Assembly: GCA_026418655.1 (NCBI GenBank)
Contig: JAOAAW010000063.1
Location: 11,805 to 75,804 of the forward strand
Direction: 5' to 3'
Source: a bacterium
Lineage (GTDB): Bacteria > Ratteibacteria > UBA8468 > B48-G9 > DTJG01
DNA: 64,000 nucleotides
Both the position numbers and the translations under genes were made by a program. The notes beneath the pieces are model-generated. The model worked only from the letters and a program-made list of their open reading frames with translations, did not search any database and was not told where the DNA came from. This document shows, in pieces, positions 8,769 through 17,985 of this stretch (its first letter is position 1; each line of letters begins with the position of its first letter).

Positions 8769-10151
8769 ATGATAAGCGTGGTCAAGAAGAATATTAAAGT
8801 TCTAATTTGTTTATTTCTTTTTTTGTTCTGGCAACCATGGTTAACGATAATAGGGCATGACATTTTGGCGCAGGTGTCCTCGTCGGAAGAAGTTGAAAGA
8901 AAAATCTTACGATATATGCAGGAATTTCTTTCTGAGGATCCCACTGGTACAAAGCAAGCAGCAGCGGAAAGGAAAATAATTGATGAATTTGGTCTTAGTG
9001 CATTACCGACACTGCTGACAGGATTACTGGTTGATAATGAAAAGATGACGTACTATTCTCTTCGTACGATAACCGAATTAATTTACAAGAGGATAAAACT
9101 TGAAGGGGAAAAAATAGGGAAGTTTGATGTGGCAGAACTTTCATTATCACAGAAAGAAAAGGAAACATTAGAAAGAATCTACAAGAAGATACCAGATCTT
9201 TTGAGTTCACCCTCTGGAAGGGTTAGAGCCCAGATTGCTATTGCTCTATCAACCTTTGGGAGGCAGGATGCTGTAAGGACCATAGAGAAACTTTTGAATG
9301 ATCCGGATCCTGAGGTACGATATCGAGCATTTTTCGCACTTAAATTACTCGGTCACACCCAATATAATTTTTTCAAGGTCATGGTCGGAGAAGAACCAAG
9401 CACACCGGAAGACTACGGGAAGTTTCTTAGTTATATTACTCCATGGGGATTAGAAATACAGGCAGCAGAGGAATTGAAAAAACAGGGCAAAAAGGCGGTT
9501 CCTTTTCTTATAAAACTTGCCTCTTGCGATAAAGGTCCTGCCAGGCAGCGGGCGATAAGTTTATTGGGTAAGATGAAGGCAGAGGAAGCGATACCGGTAT
9601 TTGAAAACTATTTGAAGGAAGAAACGAGAGATGAGACGATGTATTCGATACAATATAGCTGTATAGGAGCACTTTTTGATATAGATACAGACAAATCGAT
9701 AAGAGCGATAGAAGAATATGGGCTAAAACATAAAAACCCAAAGATAAGATATTTCACAGCAAAGACAATATACCAAGTGATTAATCCGGTAGTTAGTGAA
9801 GAGAGAGGCAGATACCCATTGTTTGACAGATACAGTAAGAGATTACAGGAGGAAGCAAAGAGGGTATTAGTAGAGATGTTGAAACAAGTAGATGCTGATA
9901 AGAAATTAGAGATAGGGATATTGTTTATAAGGAACAAAGAGAAAGATGGGGTAGAGATACTGATAGAGATGTTGAATGAAAAAAGATGTTTAAGTGTTGC
10001 GAAGGACTGGCTGGAAGAGATGACAGGGCAGAATTTTGGGCAATTGCCGCAGGTAGTGAGCAAGAAGATGCTGGAGACATATATCAACAGATGGAAGACA
10101 TGGTGGGAGAAAAATAAAGATACATTCCAGTTCCCTGAAAACAGACAATAA
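8769..10151 (+). CDS. Secreted HEAT-repeat protein
   Basis: A 460-residue protein with an N-terminal hydrophobic signal sequence (about residues 9-34, VLICLFLFLFWQPW) and then alpha-helical HEAT/PBS-lyase-type repeats. The clearest repeat is PSGRVRAQIAIALSTFGRQDA followed by DPDPEVRYRAFFALKLLG; others lie around residues 235-275 and 285-330. Such repeats act as protein-binding scaffolds; no enzymatic motif is seen. Its ATG touches the stop of the preceding broken protease-like gene, so the two probably formed one transcript and may have worked together outside the cytoplasm. The second half uses many ATA and AGA codons, as does the preceding gene. Specific function unknown. Confidence 0.75.
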   Translation: MISVVKKNIKVLICLFLFLFWQPWLTIIGHDILAQVSSSEEVERKILRYMQEFLSEDPTGTKQAAAERKIIDEFGLSALPTLLTGLLVDNEKMTYYSLRTITELIYKRIKLEGEKIGKFDVAELSLSQKEKETLERIYKKIPDLLSSPSGRVRAQIAIALSTFGRQDAVRTIEKLLNDPDPEVRYRAFFALKLLGHTQYNFFKVMVGEEPSTPEDYGKFLSYITPWGLEIQAAEELKKQGKKAVPFLIKLASCDKGPARQRAISLLGKMKAEEAIPVFENYLKEETRDETMYSIQYSCIGALFDIDTDKSIRAIEEYGLKHKNPKIRYFTAKTIYQVINPVVSEERGRYPLFDRYSKRLQEEAKRVLVEMLKQVDADKKLEIGILFIRNKEKDGVEILIEMLNEKRCLSVAKDWLEEMTGQNFGQLPQVVSKKMLETYINRWKTWWEKNKDTFQFPENRQ

Positions 10152-10236
10152 ACCAGGCATCATCAATTCCTTCACAAATACCTTCAAAATTTCTCTGATC
10201 AAATTACGAAATGCCCACTTTTTAGATGTCGCATTT

Positions 10237-10265
10237 TTGACTGTTATCAAAAAATGTGTTAGTAT
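10237..10265 (+). promoter_or_regulatory. Strong sigma70-type promoter for rpmA, predicted leaderless start
   Basis: TTGACT (10237-10242), a spacer of exactly 17 bases, and TAGTAT (10260-10265). Transcription would begin near 10272, only about three bases before the rpmA ATG at 10275, and no Shine-Dalgarno sequence lies between. Confidence 0.6.
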
Positions 10266-10274
10266 TAGTTCACT

Positions 10275-10523
10275 ATGGGAAGAAAAAAACAGGGTAATGG
10301 AAGGGATTCTAATCCCAAAAGGCGAGGAGTAAAGGTTTTTGAGGGTCAGATAGTGAAAGCGGGTAATATTATTGTCCGGCAAAAGGGGACACATTTTGTA
10401 CCCGGTCCTGGAACATATATTGGTTCTGACTGCACAATTCATGCTTCAAGAGAAGGAATGGTTGTTTTTGGCACCAGTAAAGGGAAAAAATTAGTGAGTG
10501 TCATAAGTCCCAATCCTTCATGA
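10275..10523 (+). CDS. rpmA: 50S ribosomal protein L27
   Basis: L27 is a large-subunit ribosomal protein whose N-terminus reaches the peptidyl transferase centre. The core is unmistakable: [15 protein letters not shown], then [19 protein letters not shown]. The N-terminus is short ([12 protein letters not shown]), lacking the usual AHKKGGGSSR-type stretch of equal length. The gene is not next to rplU or obgE, its usual partners. It overlaps acpS by 4 bases (ATGA) and seems to lead an operon that continues into nnrD and a glycan-degradation cluster. No ribosome-binding site is visible, and the promoter sits almost on the start codon. Confidence 0.95.
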   Translation: MGRKKQGNGRDSNPKRRGVKVFEGQIVKAGNIIVRQKGTHFVPGPGTYIGSDCTIHASREGMVVFGTSKGKKLVSVISPNPS

Positions 10524-10897
10524 TATCCACTGGTTTTGAGTGCGTTTGTGTTGAAAAACTTAAAAAAAATTCTGAAAACCCCTCAAGGTTAGAAAGGCTA
10601 TTTTTGTCTTCTGAGATTGCATATTGCAATAAATATAAAGAAAAACATGTTCATCTTGCTGGAATTCTTGCAGCAAAGCTTGCATTTATAAAAGCGTCTT
10701 CTTCTTTTGAAATTCCATTAAAGAAAATCGAGGTGAAACACGATAAATCTGGTAAACCTGTCATTTTATCAAATAGCAAAAAGTTGAAAAATTATTCAAT
10801 TTCTGTTTCAATATCCCACACAAAATCAATGGCTGTTGCGCTTTGCGTGATATCAAAAAATGGAAAAATTTATTCTTCCCGCAAGAAAAAAAGATAG
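10520..10897 (+). CDS. acpS: Holo-[acyl-carrier-protein] synthase
   Basis: AcpS transfers 4'-phosphopantetheine from CoA to the serine of acyl carrier protein. The 125-residue length fits the family. Motifs are a weakly conserved start ([10 protein letters not shown] in place of GIDIVEIxR), [26 protein letters not shown] (the FAAKEA helix; here the usual Glu is Leu), and [11 protein letters not shown] near the end. The changed AAKEA motif and missing Asp in the first motif make it a divergent member, so metal binding may differ. The ATG overlaps the rpmA stop (ATGA), and the 3' end overlaps nnrD by 38 bases, indicating translational coupling. Confidence 0.8.
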   Translation: MISTGFECVCVEKLKKNSENPSRLERLFLSSEIAYCNKYKEKHVHLAGILAAKLAFIKASSSFEIPLKKIEVKHDKSGKPVILSNSKKLKNYSISVSISHTKSMAVALCVISKNGKIYSSRKKKR

Positions 10898-11714
10898 CCA
10901 TAAAGGTACATACGGTCATCTTTTTGTGATAGGAGGCTCACCTGGATTAACCGGCGCAGTGTGCCTTGCATCAATGGCAGCATTGAGAACAGGTTGTGGC
11001 CTCGTTACTGCAGGAATTCCAGAGTCCCTCAATGATATTTTTGAAATCAAACTTACTGAAGTGATGACAAAACCTCTTTCTGAGACAGGAAGAAGGACAA
11101 TAAGTCCACTTGCACTTGAAAACTGCCTTTCTTTCATTGAAAAGGTTGACGGAATTGTAATAGGACCTGGCATTTCAACTGAAGCCGGTACAGAACTTTT
11201 TTTCAAAACGCTCCTACCAGATATTCAAAAGCCGGTTGTTATTGACGCTGACGGTCTTAAATTACTCGCAAAAAATCTGGATATTCTCCACAGCAATGAG
11301 AAAAAAATTATTCTCACTCCTCATCCAGGGGAGATGTCATATCTGACGGGTTTATCAATCCCTGAAATCCAGGCAAACAGAAAAAAAATTGCTGCTGAAT
11401 TTGCAAAAAAATTTAATCTGATAGTTGTGCTTAAAGGATATAAAACAGTTGTCACTGATGGAAAAAAAATCTATATAAATGCAACCGGAAATCCTGGTAT
11501 GGCAACAGCAGGAAGTGGAGATGTTCTTTCCGGAATTATTGGTGGTCTTTTAGTCCAGGGATTTTCATTGTGGGAAAGTGCCACTTTGGGAGTTTATCTT
11601 CATGGGCTTGCAGGAGACATGGCAGCAAAAGAAATTGGTGAGTATTCACTGATTGCAGGAGATATTATTGATTTTTTGCCACAGGCAATAAAAAAAATTG
11701 AGAAAAAAAGATAA
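10860..11714 (+). CDS. nnrD: ADP-dependent (S)-NAD(P)H-hydrate dehydratase
   Basis: NnrD repairs hydrated NADH/NADPH in the cytoplasm using ADP (or ATP). The protein has the ribokinase-like carbohydrate kinase fold typical of the C-terminal half of YjeF: KGTYGHLFVIGGSPGLTGA, a GPGIS motif near residue 100, VVIDADGL, LTPHPGEMSYL and NPGMATAGSGDVLSG. At 284 residues it is a stand-alone dehydratase with no NnrE epimerase domain. Pairing with acpS is common in bacteria. The long overlap with acpS and the 18-base gap to the rhamnosidase gene place it in the middle of a continuous transcript. Confidence 0.93.
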   Translation: MEKFILPARKKDSHKGTYGHLFVIGGSPGLTGAVCLASMAALRTGCGLVTAGIPESLNDIFEIKLTEVMTKPLSETGRRTISPLALENCLSFIEKVDGIVIGPGISTEAGTELFFKTLLPDIQKPVVIDADGLKLLAKNLDILHSNEKKIILTPHPGEMSYLTGLSIPEIQANRKKIAAEFAKKFNLIVVLKGYKTVVTDGKKIYINATGNPGMATAGSGDVLSGIIGGLLVQGFSLWESATLGVYLHGLAGDMAAKEIGEYSLIAGDIIDFLPQAIKKIEKKR

Positions 11715-11732
11715 ATCTACCAAGGGGGAAAA

Positions 11733-14159
11733 ATGGGTATGTTTGAAAATGCCAGATGGATATGGGCAAATGTTCCAGACAAGGAATTTTTCCAAATCTC
11801 TTATTTCAGAAAGAAATTTTTTACTCAAAAGCAAACCAGCGCACTGGTACACTGTTGTGCTGATTCAAAATACTTCTTGTGGGTTAATGGAAAATACATT
11901 GGCTTTGGTCCTGCGAGAGGAAAGGCACAAAATCCCTATTTTGACACACATAAGATACTTCTTCAGAAAGGTGAAAATGTTATTGCGTTTCTGGTACAGC
12001 ACTACTTTAAACCATCAAATCTGTATGAGTCAGTTGAACCAGGACTGATATGCGCGGTAGAGACAGAAGGAAAAGTTCTGCTTACCTCCGACTCAACCTG
12101 GAAGGCAAAGGAATCACAGGCATACAGCCCAATTTCCGGTATTTTCTATCCTGAATGCTTTGATGCAAGAGAACAAGATGAAAACTGGTATATGCCAGAG
12201 TTTGATGATGAACAATGGGGAAATGCCATTGAGAAAATCCAGACCAACCTTGCACCAGCAGAAAAACTGATACCAAGACCAATACCTTTAATAAAAGAAA
12301 AGCAAATAGTTCCAGAGAAAATTCTGCGATTGTACAAATGCCAGATTGAAAATCCGGATGATTTTCTTGACAAAGAAAAAATTGCTGAAACACTTTGGTA
12401 TGCAAAAATTATCAGTGAGAAAGTAGAGACCTCTCCTGATATTAAAGTTCCCTGCAAATGGAAGAAGTTCTCTTTGCAAATTGAACCAAAAACAGCAGTT
12501 TGTTTTATTGTTGATTTTGGTTTTGAAACACTTGCGTTTATTGAATTCTGTCTTCATGGTGTTTCAGGAACTACTGTAGATTTCGCTCACAGCGAGTGCC
12601 TCTGGAATAACATTGTACCCACTTTATGGCAATCTCCATCTTTAAAACAGGCTCAGAGAATAATCTTACGGGAAGGAAAAACATTCCACAAAACAAACCA
12701 GCCTCGCGGTTTCAGATACATGGTTGTAAGGATATTTAATCCATTGGAAAAGACAGTAAATGTAGCCGTAGAAGGTATTAGGGCTTATGAAGCGATTTAC
12801 CCTGTGAAAAAACATGGGAGTTTTGAGTGTTCAGATCAACTGCTGAACCAGATTTACAGCTTATCAGCCAGAACAGTGAACCTCTGCATGGAAGATTCGT
12901 ACACTGATTGTCCATGGAGGGAACGTTCTCAATGGGTAGGAGATGCACAACCAGAATGTCTTTTCAATTATTATTGTTTCGGGGCATATGATATTTCAAA
13001 GAAGGCCATACTTGAATTTACCTCTGGTAACACTGAAGAGGGCTGGGTTCCAGGGGTTTGTCCTGGTCACAGTAAACACAATCTTCCAACCTGGGGAATG
13101 AGAATACCTGTAATTGTGTGGGATTATTATCTTTTTACAGGTGACATTGAGACATTAAAAAAGGCATATGAAGGTGTCACAAAGCAGATGGAATGGTTAT
13201 TGAAACATACAGATAAAGATGGTTTGTTTAACTTAACTGTGGGATGGAACTTTGTTGACTGGACACGCCTTGATGATAGATATGCAGATGGTGCTGTACA
13301 GGGCTGGTTTTATGAATCTTTGATATGTGCTGAAAAAATTGCAAAGACAACAGGAGATATTGGGGCTGCCAGGAGATATAAAGATCATGCACAGCTTGTA
13401 AAAAAAAGCATCTTAAAATATTACTGGTGCAAAGAAAAAAAGGCATTCAAAAAATATAGAAAAAACAGTCCTGTTAAACCTGCTGATGTGTCTGAAAATA
13501 TTATAGGGCAGCACGAAAATGTTCTTTTTCCTCTACTGGGTATAGGTACAAACAATCAAAAAAAGCTTGCGCTGCAATCGATTTGTGGAAAAATGGGAAT
13601 TTATTTACCAAACATCGGTGATTATCAGAGTGCCTTTGTTCCTGAACATCGTGGAAATTACATTGGCGAAGAAATTATAAAAATTGGCAGTCCTTTCTGG
13701 TCTTTTTATGCGCTGCTGTCTCTGTGTAAAGAAAAGAAATACGCTGAAGCAATCAGTTATATCCGTTTTTGCTGGGGAATGATGCTTGAATTCGGTGCAA
13801 CAAGCTGCTGGGAAATGTGGGATAGACATACATCTTTATGCCATGGCTGGAGCGGGGCGCCAGCAATGATTTTACCTGCATATGTCCTTGGAATAAAGGT
13901 CATTGAACCTGGTTTTAATAGGTTTCTGATTGAGCCAGTACTTTTTGACCTTGCCTGGGCGCAAGGAAAGGTTCCAACCCCAAAAGGGATAATTTCAGTT
14001 TCCTGGAATCTCACTGAAAAAAATTCATTTGAAATATCCATTGAAATACCCGATGGTCTTACTGGAATATTTGTAGTACCAGAAGGTTTTGTGCCACGGA
14101 AAAACATTGTACTGAAATCAGGTAACTACAATTTTTCTTTCAAAAGGAGAAAAAGGTGA
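11733..14159 (+). CDS. Alpha-L-rhamnosidase, GH78 family
   Basis: An 808-residue glycosidase predicted to remove terminal alpha-L-rhamnose from oligosaccharides. N-terminal beta-sandwich domains (WIWANVP, YFLWVNGKYIGFGPARG, FDTHKILLQKGEN) precede an alpha/alpha barrel. The GH78 acidic cluster is clear: D392, E397 and D404 in DCPWRERSQWVGDAQ match the D-x4-E-x6-D arrangement, and E694 in SCWEMWDRH corresponds to the C-terminal catalytic Glu. The C-terminal GH78 beta domain follows. No signal peptide, so it would work on imported substrate. An AAGGGGG site precedes the ATG. The stop overlaps the next start (GTGA), linking it to the URO-D gene. Confidence 0.9.
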   Translation: MGMFENARWIWANVPDKEFFQISYFRKKFFTQKQTSALVHCCADSKYFLWVNGKYIGFGPARGKAQNPYFDTHKILLQKGENVIAFLVQHYFKPSNLYESVEPGLICAVETEGKVLLTSDSTWKAKESQAYSPISGIFYPECFDAREQDENWYMPEFDDEQWGNAIEKIQTNLAPAEKLIPRPIPLIKEKQIVPEKILRLYKCQIENPDDFLDKEKIAETLWYAKIISEKVETSPDIKVPCKWKKFSLQIEPKTAVCFIVDFGFETLAFIEFCLHGVSGTTVDFAHSECLWNNIVPTLWQSPSLKQAQRIILREGKTFHKTNQPRGFRYMVVRIFNPLEKTVNVAVEGIRAYEAIYPVKKHGSFECSDQLLNQIYSLSARTVNLCMEDSYTDCPWRERSQWVGDAQPECLFNYYCFGAYDISKKAILEFTSGNTEEGWVPGVCPGHSKHNLPTWGMRIPVIVWDYYLFTGDIETLKKAYEGVTKQMEWLLKHTDKDGLFNLTVGWNFVDWTRLDDRYADGAVQGWFYESLICAEKIAKTTGDIGAARRYKDHAQLVKKSILKYYWCKEKKAFKKYRKNSPVKPADVSENIIGQHENVLFPLLGIGTNNQKKLALQSICGKMGIYLPNIGDYQSAFVPEHRGNYIGEEIIKIGSPFWSFYALLSLCKEKKYAEAISYIRFCWGMMLEFGATSCWEMWDRHTSLCHGWSGAPAMILPAYVLGIKVIEPGFNRFLIEPVLFDLAWAQGKVPTPKGIISVSWNLTEKNSFEISIEIPDGLTGIFVVPEGFVPRKNIVLKSGNYNFSFKRRKR

Positions 14160-15310
14160 CAGACAGGGAAAGAGTCCAGAACATTTTACATTACCAAAAT
14201 TATGATAGAATGCCACTTGTGCACTTTGGCTTCTGGAATGAAACACTATGTTTATGGGCACAAAAAGGCTATATACCAAAAGACCTGGCTGAAAATTGGG
14301 CGGATGGAAATGATAATGATTTTGCAATCTCAAAAATTATTGGCTTTGATTTTAACTGGTATAATGTTTTCAAGCCAATGCTTGGGCTTTGTCCTGCCTT
14401 TGAATCAAAGGTAGTTGAAGAACTTCCGGACGGCACAAAAAAAATCCTCAATGCCGAAGGAGTTATTACATTACATAAACCAGGCGCTGGCTCAATCCCT
14501 GCTGATATTGATCATCTATTAAAAGATAGAAAATCGTGGAAGGAACTTTATCTGCCAAAATTGCAGTGGTTCCCAGACAGGGTGTTTAAGGCAAAAGTTG
14601 TAACAAGGGATAAGGTCTATGTGTTTGAAGAAGGTGGGCTTGATTTCCTGCGGAAAAATGAAAGGGATTATCCGTACGGGCTATTTTGTGGAAGTTTGTA
14701 TGGATGGGTAAGAAACTGGTTGACAATGGAAGGTGCCTGTTATCTCCTTGTTGATGATGAATCTTTGTTTGATGAAATTATAGAAACAAATGCAGAAATC
14801 TGTTATCAGGCAGTAAAAACAACACTTGAAACGGGTGCAAGATTTGACTTTGGTCATTTCTGGGAAGATATCTGTTTCAAAAGCGGTCCCCTGATCTCGC
14901 CACAGGTCTTCAAAAAAAAGATAGGTCCTCACTACAGAAGGATATGTGACCTTTTGAATAAATATGGCATAGATATTGTTAGTGTTGATTGCGATGGTAA
15001 TATTGATGCACTTGTGCCAATATGGCTTGAAAACGGTGTTAATACAATGTTTCCAATAGAGGTTGGAACATGGAATGGAAATATCAAGCCATGGAGAGAA
15101 AAATATGGGAAAGACCTGCGCGGGGTAGGCGGGATGAACAAGGTTGTTTTTTCAAAGGATAAAAATGCTGTTGACAATGAAATAAAACGGCTGCTTGAAC
15201 TTGTTGAGCTTGGTGGTTATATTCCATGTATTGACCACAGGATACCTCCTGATGCAAAATGGGAATTGGTTTTGTATTATTGCCAGAAAATGAGAGAACT
15301 TCTCGGTTAG
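14156..15310 (+). CDS. URO-D-fold protein, second paralogue without zinc ligands
   Basis: A 384-residue cytoplasmic protein of the uroporphyrinogen decarboxylase superfamily (MTDRERVQNILHYQNYDRMPLVHFG start; DFGHFWEDICFKSGPLISPQVFKKKIGPHY in pieces; SVDCDGN; MFPIEVGTW). Where the methyltransferase branch has H-x-C-G, this protein reads D278-C279-D280-G, so the zinc site of the 4854-5939 paralogue is absent. It starts at a GTG that overlaps the rhamnosidase stop and is followed 12 bases later by the ceramidase-fold gene. Its position inside a sugar-catabolic run argues against a haem role. Substrate unknown. Confidence 0.78.
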   Translation: MTDRERVQNILHYQNYDRMPLVHFGFWNETLCLWAQKGYIPKDLAENWADGNDNDFAISKIIGFDFNWYNVFKPMLGLCPAFESKVVEELPDGTKKILNAEGVITLHKPGAGSIPADIDHLLKDRKSWKELYLPKLQWFPDRVFKAKVVTRDKVYVFEEGGLDFLRKNERDYPYGLFCGSLYGWVRNWLTMEGACYLLVDDESLFDEIIETNAEICYQAVKTTLETGARFDFGHFWEDICFKSGPLISPQVFKKKIGPHYRRICDLLNKYGIDIVSVDCDGNIDALVPIWLENGVNTMFPIEVGTWNGNIKPWREKYGKDLRGVGGMNKVVFSKDKNAVDNEIKRLLELVELGGYIPCIDHRIPPDAKWELVLYYCQKMRELLG

Positions 15311-15322
15311 CCAGAAGAAACC

Positions 15323-16798
15323 ATGAAATCAAAAGATTTTCTTGCTGGATGGGAACAGGTTGATATAACACCTGAAGAACCTGTTTGTCTTTGCGGACAG
15401 TTTCACGCAAGGATTTCTGAAGGAATAAAAGACCCAATCACCGCAACAGTCGTATTTTTTGAATCAAAAACAGATGAAAAAACATCCATTGCTGTTATGA
15501 TAAGCTGCGATCTTGTTGCAATTCCAGAAGAATTCAGAAAAGCCATAGTGAAAAAAGCAACCAGATTGATACCGGATCTCAGGGAAGAAGAAATTATAAT
15601 AAGCGCAACACATACGCATACTGCACCTGAGGTGGGTGAGGATATTCTGCGGGGAACCAGGGGTATGACGATAAAAGATATTTATGGCGTGGAATTACCT
15701 GTAATGAAAATTTCAAACTATATTGATTTTGCATCCACAAAAATTGCCGGTGGTATAAAAAGTGCCTGGGAGAAAAGAGGGAAAAGTGGCATTGGCTATG
15801 GACAGGGTTTTGCTGTGGTTGGTTTTAACAGGCGCGTCGCATATTATGATGGCCATGCAAAAATGTATGGAAATACCAGTGATAAAAATTTCAGCCACAT
15901 TGAGGGATATGAAGACCATACTTTGAATATCATGTGTACATTTGACCCAGACAAAAAATTGACTGGATTGGTAATTAATATTTCCTGTCCATCTCAGGTT
16001 GATGAGCAACTGTTTTTAATAAGTGCTGACTTCTGGCACCAGGTCAGACAGGAAATAAAAAGAAGGCTTGGCAATGAAATTTTTGTTCTCGGGCAATGCA
16101 GCGCAGCAGGAGATATATCACCACATGTTCTGCTATGTAAACAAACCCATCAGAGGATGTTGAGACTTTCAGAAAGAGACGAGAGGCAGGATATCGCAAT
16201 AAGAATTGCTGATGGACTTTTAAGAATCCTGCCTGATATTGAAAAAGAAATTAATTATCAGCCTGAATTTGACATGACACATAAAAAAATCTTTTTATCC
16301 CCGTACAAAGTGGAGCAACAGGATATAAAAGAGTTTTCTGAAGAAGCAAAGAAATTTTATAAACAATACCTGTTATTGAAAAAAGAGATAGAGGAAAATC
16401 CAGAAAAGAAAAGACAGGCACGATGGTATGTTGACATTACCAGCAATTTCAGAAGATATAGATGGTACAACGCATGTATAGAAAGGGCAAAAAAAATCAG
16501 CAAAAATCCGAAAATTCCTGTTGATATTTATGTTTTAAGGATAGGTGATATTGTTTTTGCTCCAAATCCTTTTGAACTCTATCTTGATTATGGAATAAGA
16601 ATAAAAGCACAAAGTGCTGCAACTCAGACATTTATTGTTCAACTTGCAGGTGGTGGGACATATCTTCCGACCCAGCGTGCAGTAAAAGGTCGCAGTTACG
16701 GTGCAATAGGACCTTCATGTCTTGTCGGGCCTGAGGGTGGCAAAGAATTTGTTGAAAAAACACTTGAAATGATAAACAACTTATGGAGTGAGAAATGA
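15323..16798 (+). CDS. Neutral/alkaline ceramidase-fold protein (copy 1)
   Basis: A 491-residue protein of the neutral/alkaline non-lysosomal ceramidase N-terminal domain family. It starts with AGWEQVDITP, the usual family opening, and has SATHTHTAPE with H97 and H99 as likely zinc ligands; later CSAAGDIS (about residue 255) and VQLAGGGTYLPT match family blocks. True secreted ceramidases are about 640 residues with a signal peptide; this one is shorter and has none. Placed between a URO-D gene and a Gfo/Idh dehydrogenase (ATGA overlap), it probably hydrolyses an amide or ester on a sugar derivative; that is inference. A second copy is at 25806-27089. Confidence 0.78.
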   Translation: MKSKDFLAGWEQVDITPEEPVCLCGQFHARISEGIKDPITATVVFFESKTDEKTSIAVMISCDLVAIPEEFRKAIVKKATRLIPDLREEEIIISATHTHTAPEVGEDILRGTRGMTIKDIYGVELPVMKISNYIDFASTKIAGGIKSAWEKRGKSGIGYGQGFAVVGFNRRVAYYDGHAKMYGNTSDKNFSHIEGYEDHTLNIMCTFDPDKKLTGLVINISCPSQVDEQLFLISADFWHQVRQEIKRRLGNEIFVLGQCSAAGDISPHVLLCKQTHQRMLRLSERDERQDIAIRIADGLLRILPDIEKEINYQPEFDMTHKKIFLSPYKVEQQDIKEFSEEAKKFYKQYLLLKKEIEENPEKKRQARWYVDITSNFRRYRWYNACIERAKKISKNPKIPVDIYVLRIGDIVFAPNPFELYLDYGIRIKAQSAATQTFIVQLAGGGTYLPTQRAVKGRSYGAIGPSCLVGPEGGKEFVEKTLEMINNLWSEK

Positions 16799-17982
16799 TA
16801 AACATAGGTATTGTAGGCGCAGGAAACAGGGGAATAAGATGTTATGGGATTTACATTTTGAAAGAAAAGAAAGATGTTGCCAGGATAACTGCTATTTCAG
16901 ACCCTGACAGAAAGAGATTAGAAGTAGGGAAAAAGGTTCTGTCCCTTGATGAGAATGCAATTTTTACTGATACTGAGGAAATGCTGAAGAAAGCCCCTCT
17001 TGATGCAGTTATCATCACAAGTCCTGACTATACCCATAAAGATATTGCAATCTCTGCGTTCAATAAAGGGCTTGATGTCCTTTGTGAAAAACCACTTGCT
17101 TTGACTGTTGAAGATTGTGATGCCATACTTGATGCGCAAAAAAAGGCTGAAAAAATTCTGTGTGTTGGCTTTGTCTTGAGATACAACAATTTCTATAAAA
17201 AAATGTATGATATTGTCAATGTTGAGAAAAAAATTGGAAAGGTTATTGTGGCAGGTGCAATTGATTCTGTTTCAACAGGTTCTCAGTATTTTTTTCACGG
17301 CTGGTGGAGGTTGAGAAAAAACAGTGGCGGACTTCTGGTCCAGAAAGCAACTCATTCTGTGGATATCCTTAACTGGATTGTCAATAGCAGGGCTGAAAGC
17401 GTCTATGGTGCTGGTGGACTTGCAGTTTTTGGAGGAAATCAACCTGATACAAAGAGATGTTCAAGTTGTGAGATAAAAAATACATGTCCTGAAGCCCTTG
17501 TCAGCGGTATTCAATGGGATTATGGAGAAGAAAACATTGTAATGGAAGTCGAAGACAAATGTGTATTTGCAAAGGAAATAGATGTTTATGACCATGAGGT
17601 TTTGACCATAAATTATGAAAACAAAACAAGGGCTTTTTTTGTTGAAAGTCAGTTCACACCTGACTATAAGAGGGAATTCTGGTTCATTGGAGATAAAGGA
17701 AGAATGTATGGAATAGACCCATATATTGTTTCTGAGAAAGACAGAAAAAAACCATACATTGAAATTGTTTACAGACACACAAGGAAAAAGGAAGTGATAG
17801 ATGTTAAGCTTGAGCCAGGTGGTCATGGTGGTGGAGACCCAGGCTTGATTGAAGACTTTATCCACTGCTGTATAACAAGGAAAAACCCACTCGCTGATGG
17901 AATTGCAGGAAGGGAAAGTATTGCCATCTGTGCTGGTGGAGAAAAATCCATAGAGACAGGAAAGATTACCAATCTGCGATAG
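16795..17982 (+). CDS. Gfo/Idh/MocA family oxidoreductase (1)
   Basis: A 395-residue NAD(P)-dependent sugar/polyol dehydrogenase-like protein. The N-terminal Rossmann motif is GIVGAGNRG and the catalytic EKP is present with K99 in LCEKPLALT. The C-terminal alpha/beta domain contains GHGGGDPGLIEDF, a block found in several family branches, and a cysteine group RCSSCEIKNTCP near residue 220 seen in a subset of homologues, perhaps binding zinc. The ATG overlaps the stop of the ceramidase-fold gene, and the aldolase starts 3 bases after its stop, so the three are surely co-translated. Substrate unknown. Confidence 0.88.
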   Translation: MINIGIVGAGNRGIRCYGIYILKEKKDVARITAISDPDRKRLEVGKKVLSLDENAIFTDTEEMLKKAPLDAVIITSPDYTHKDIAISAFNKGLDVLCEKPLALTVEDCDAILDAQKKAEKILCVGFVLRYNNFYKKMYDIVNVEKKIGKVIVAGAIDSVSTGSQYFFHGWWRLRKNSGGLLVQKATHSVDILNWIVNSRAESVYGAGGLAVFGGNQPDTKRCSSCEIKNTCPEALVSGIQWDYGEENIVMEVEDKCVFAKEIDVYDHEVLTINYENKTRAFFVESQFTPDYKREFWFIGDKGRMYGIDPYIVSEKDRKKPYIEIVYRHTRKKEVIDVKLEPGGHGGGDPGLIEDFIHCCITRKNPLADGIAGRESIAICAGGEKSIETGKITNLR

Positions 17983-17985
17983 GAA

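Noticed and set aside
9608..10087. 159-residue minus-strand open frame
   Set aside because: Antisense to the HEAT-repeat gene; low-complexity Ser/Ile-rich shadow.
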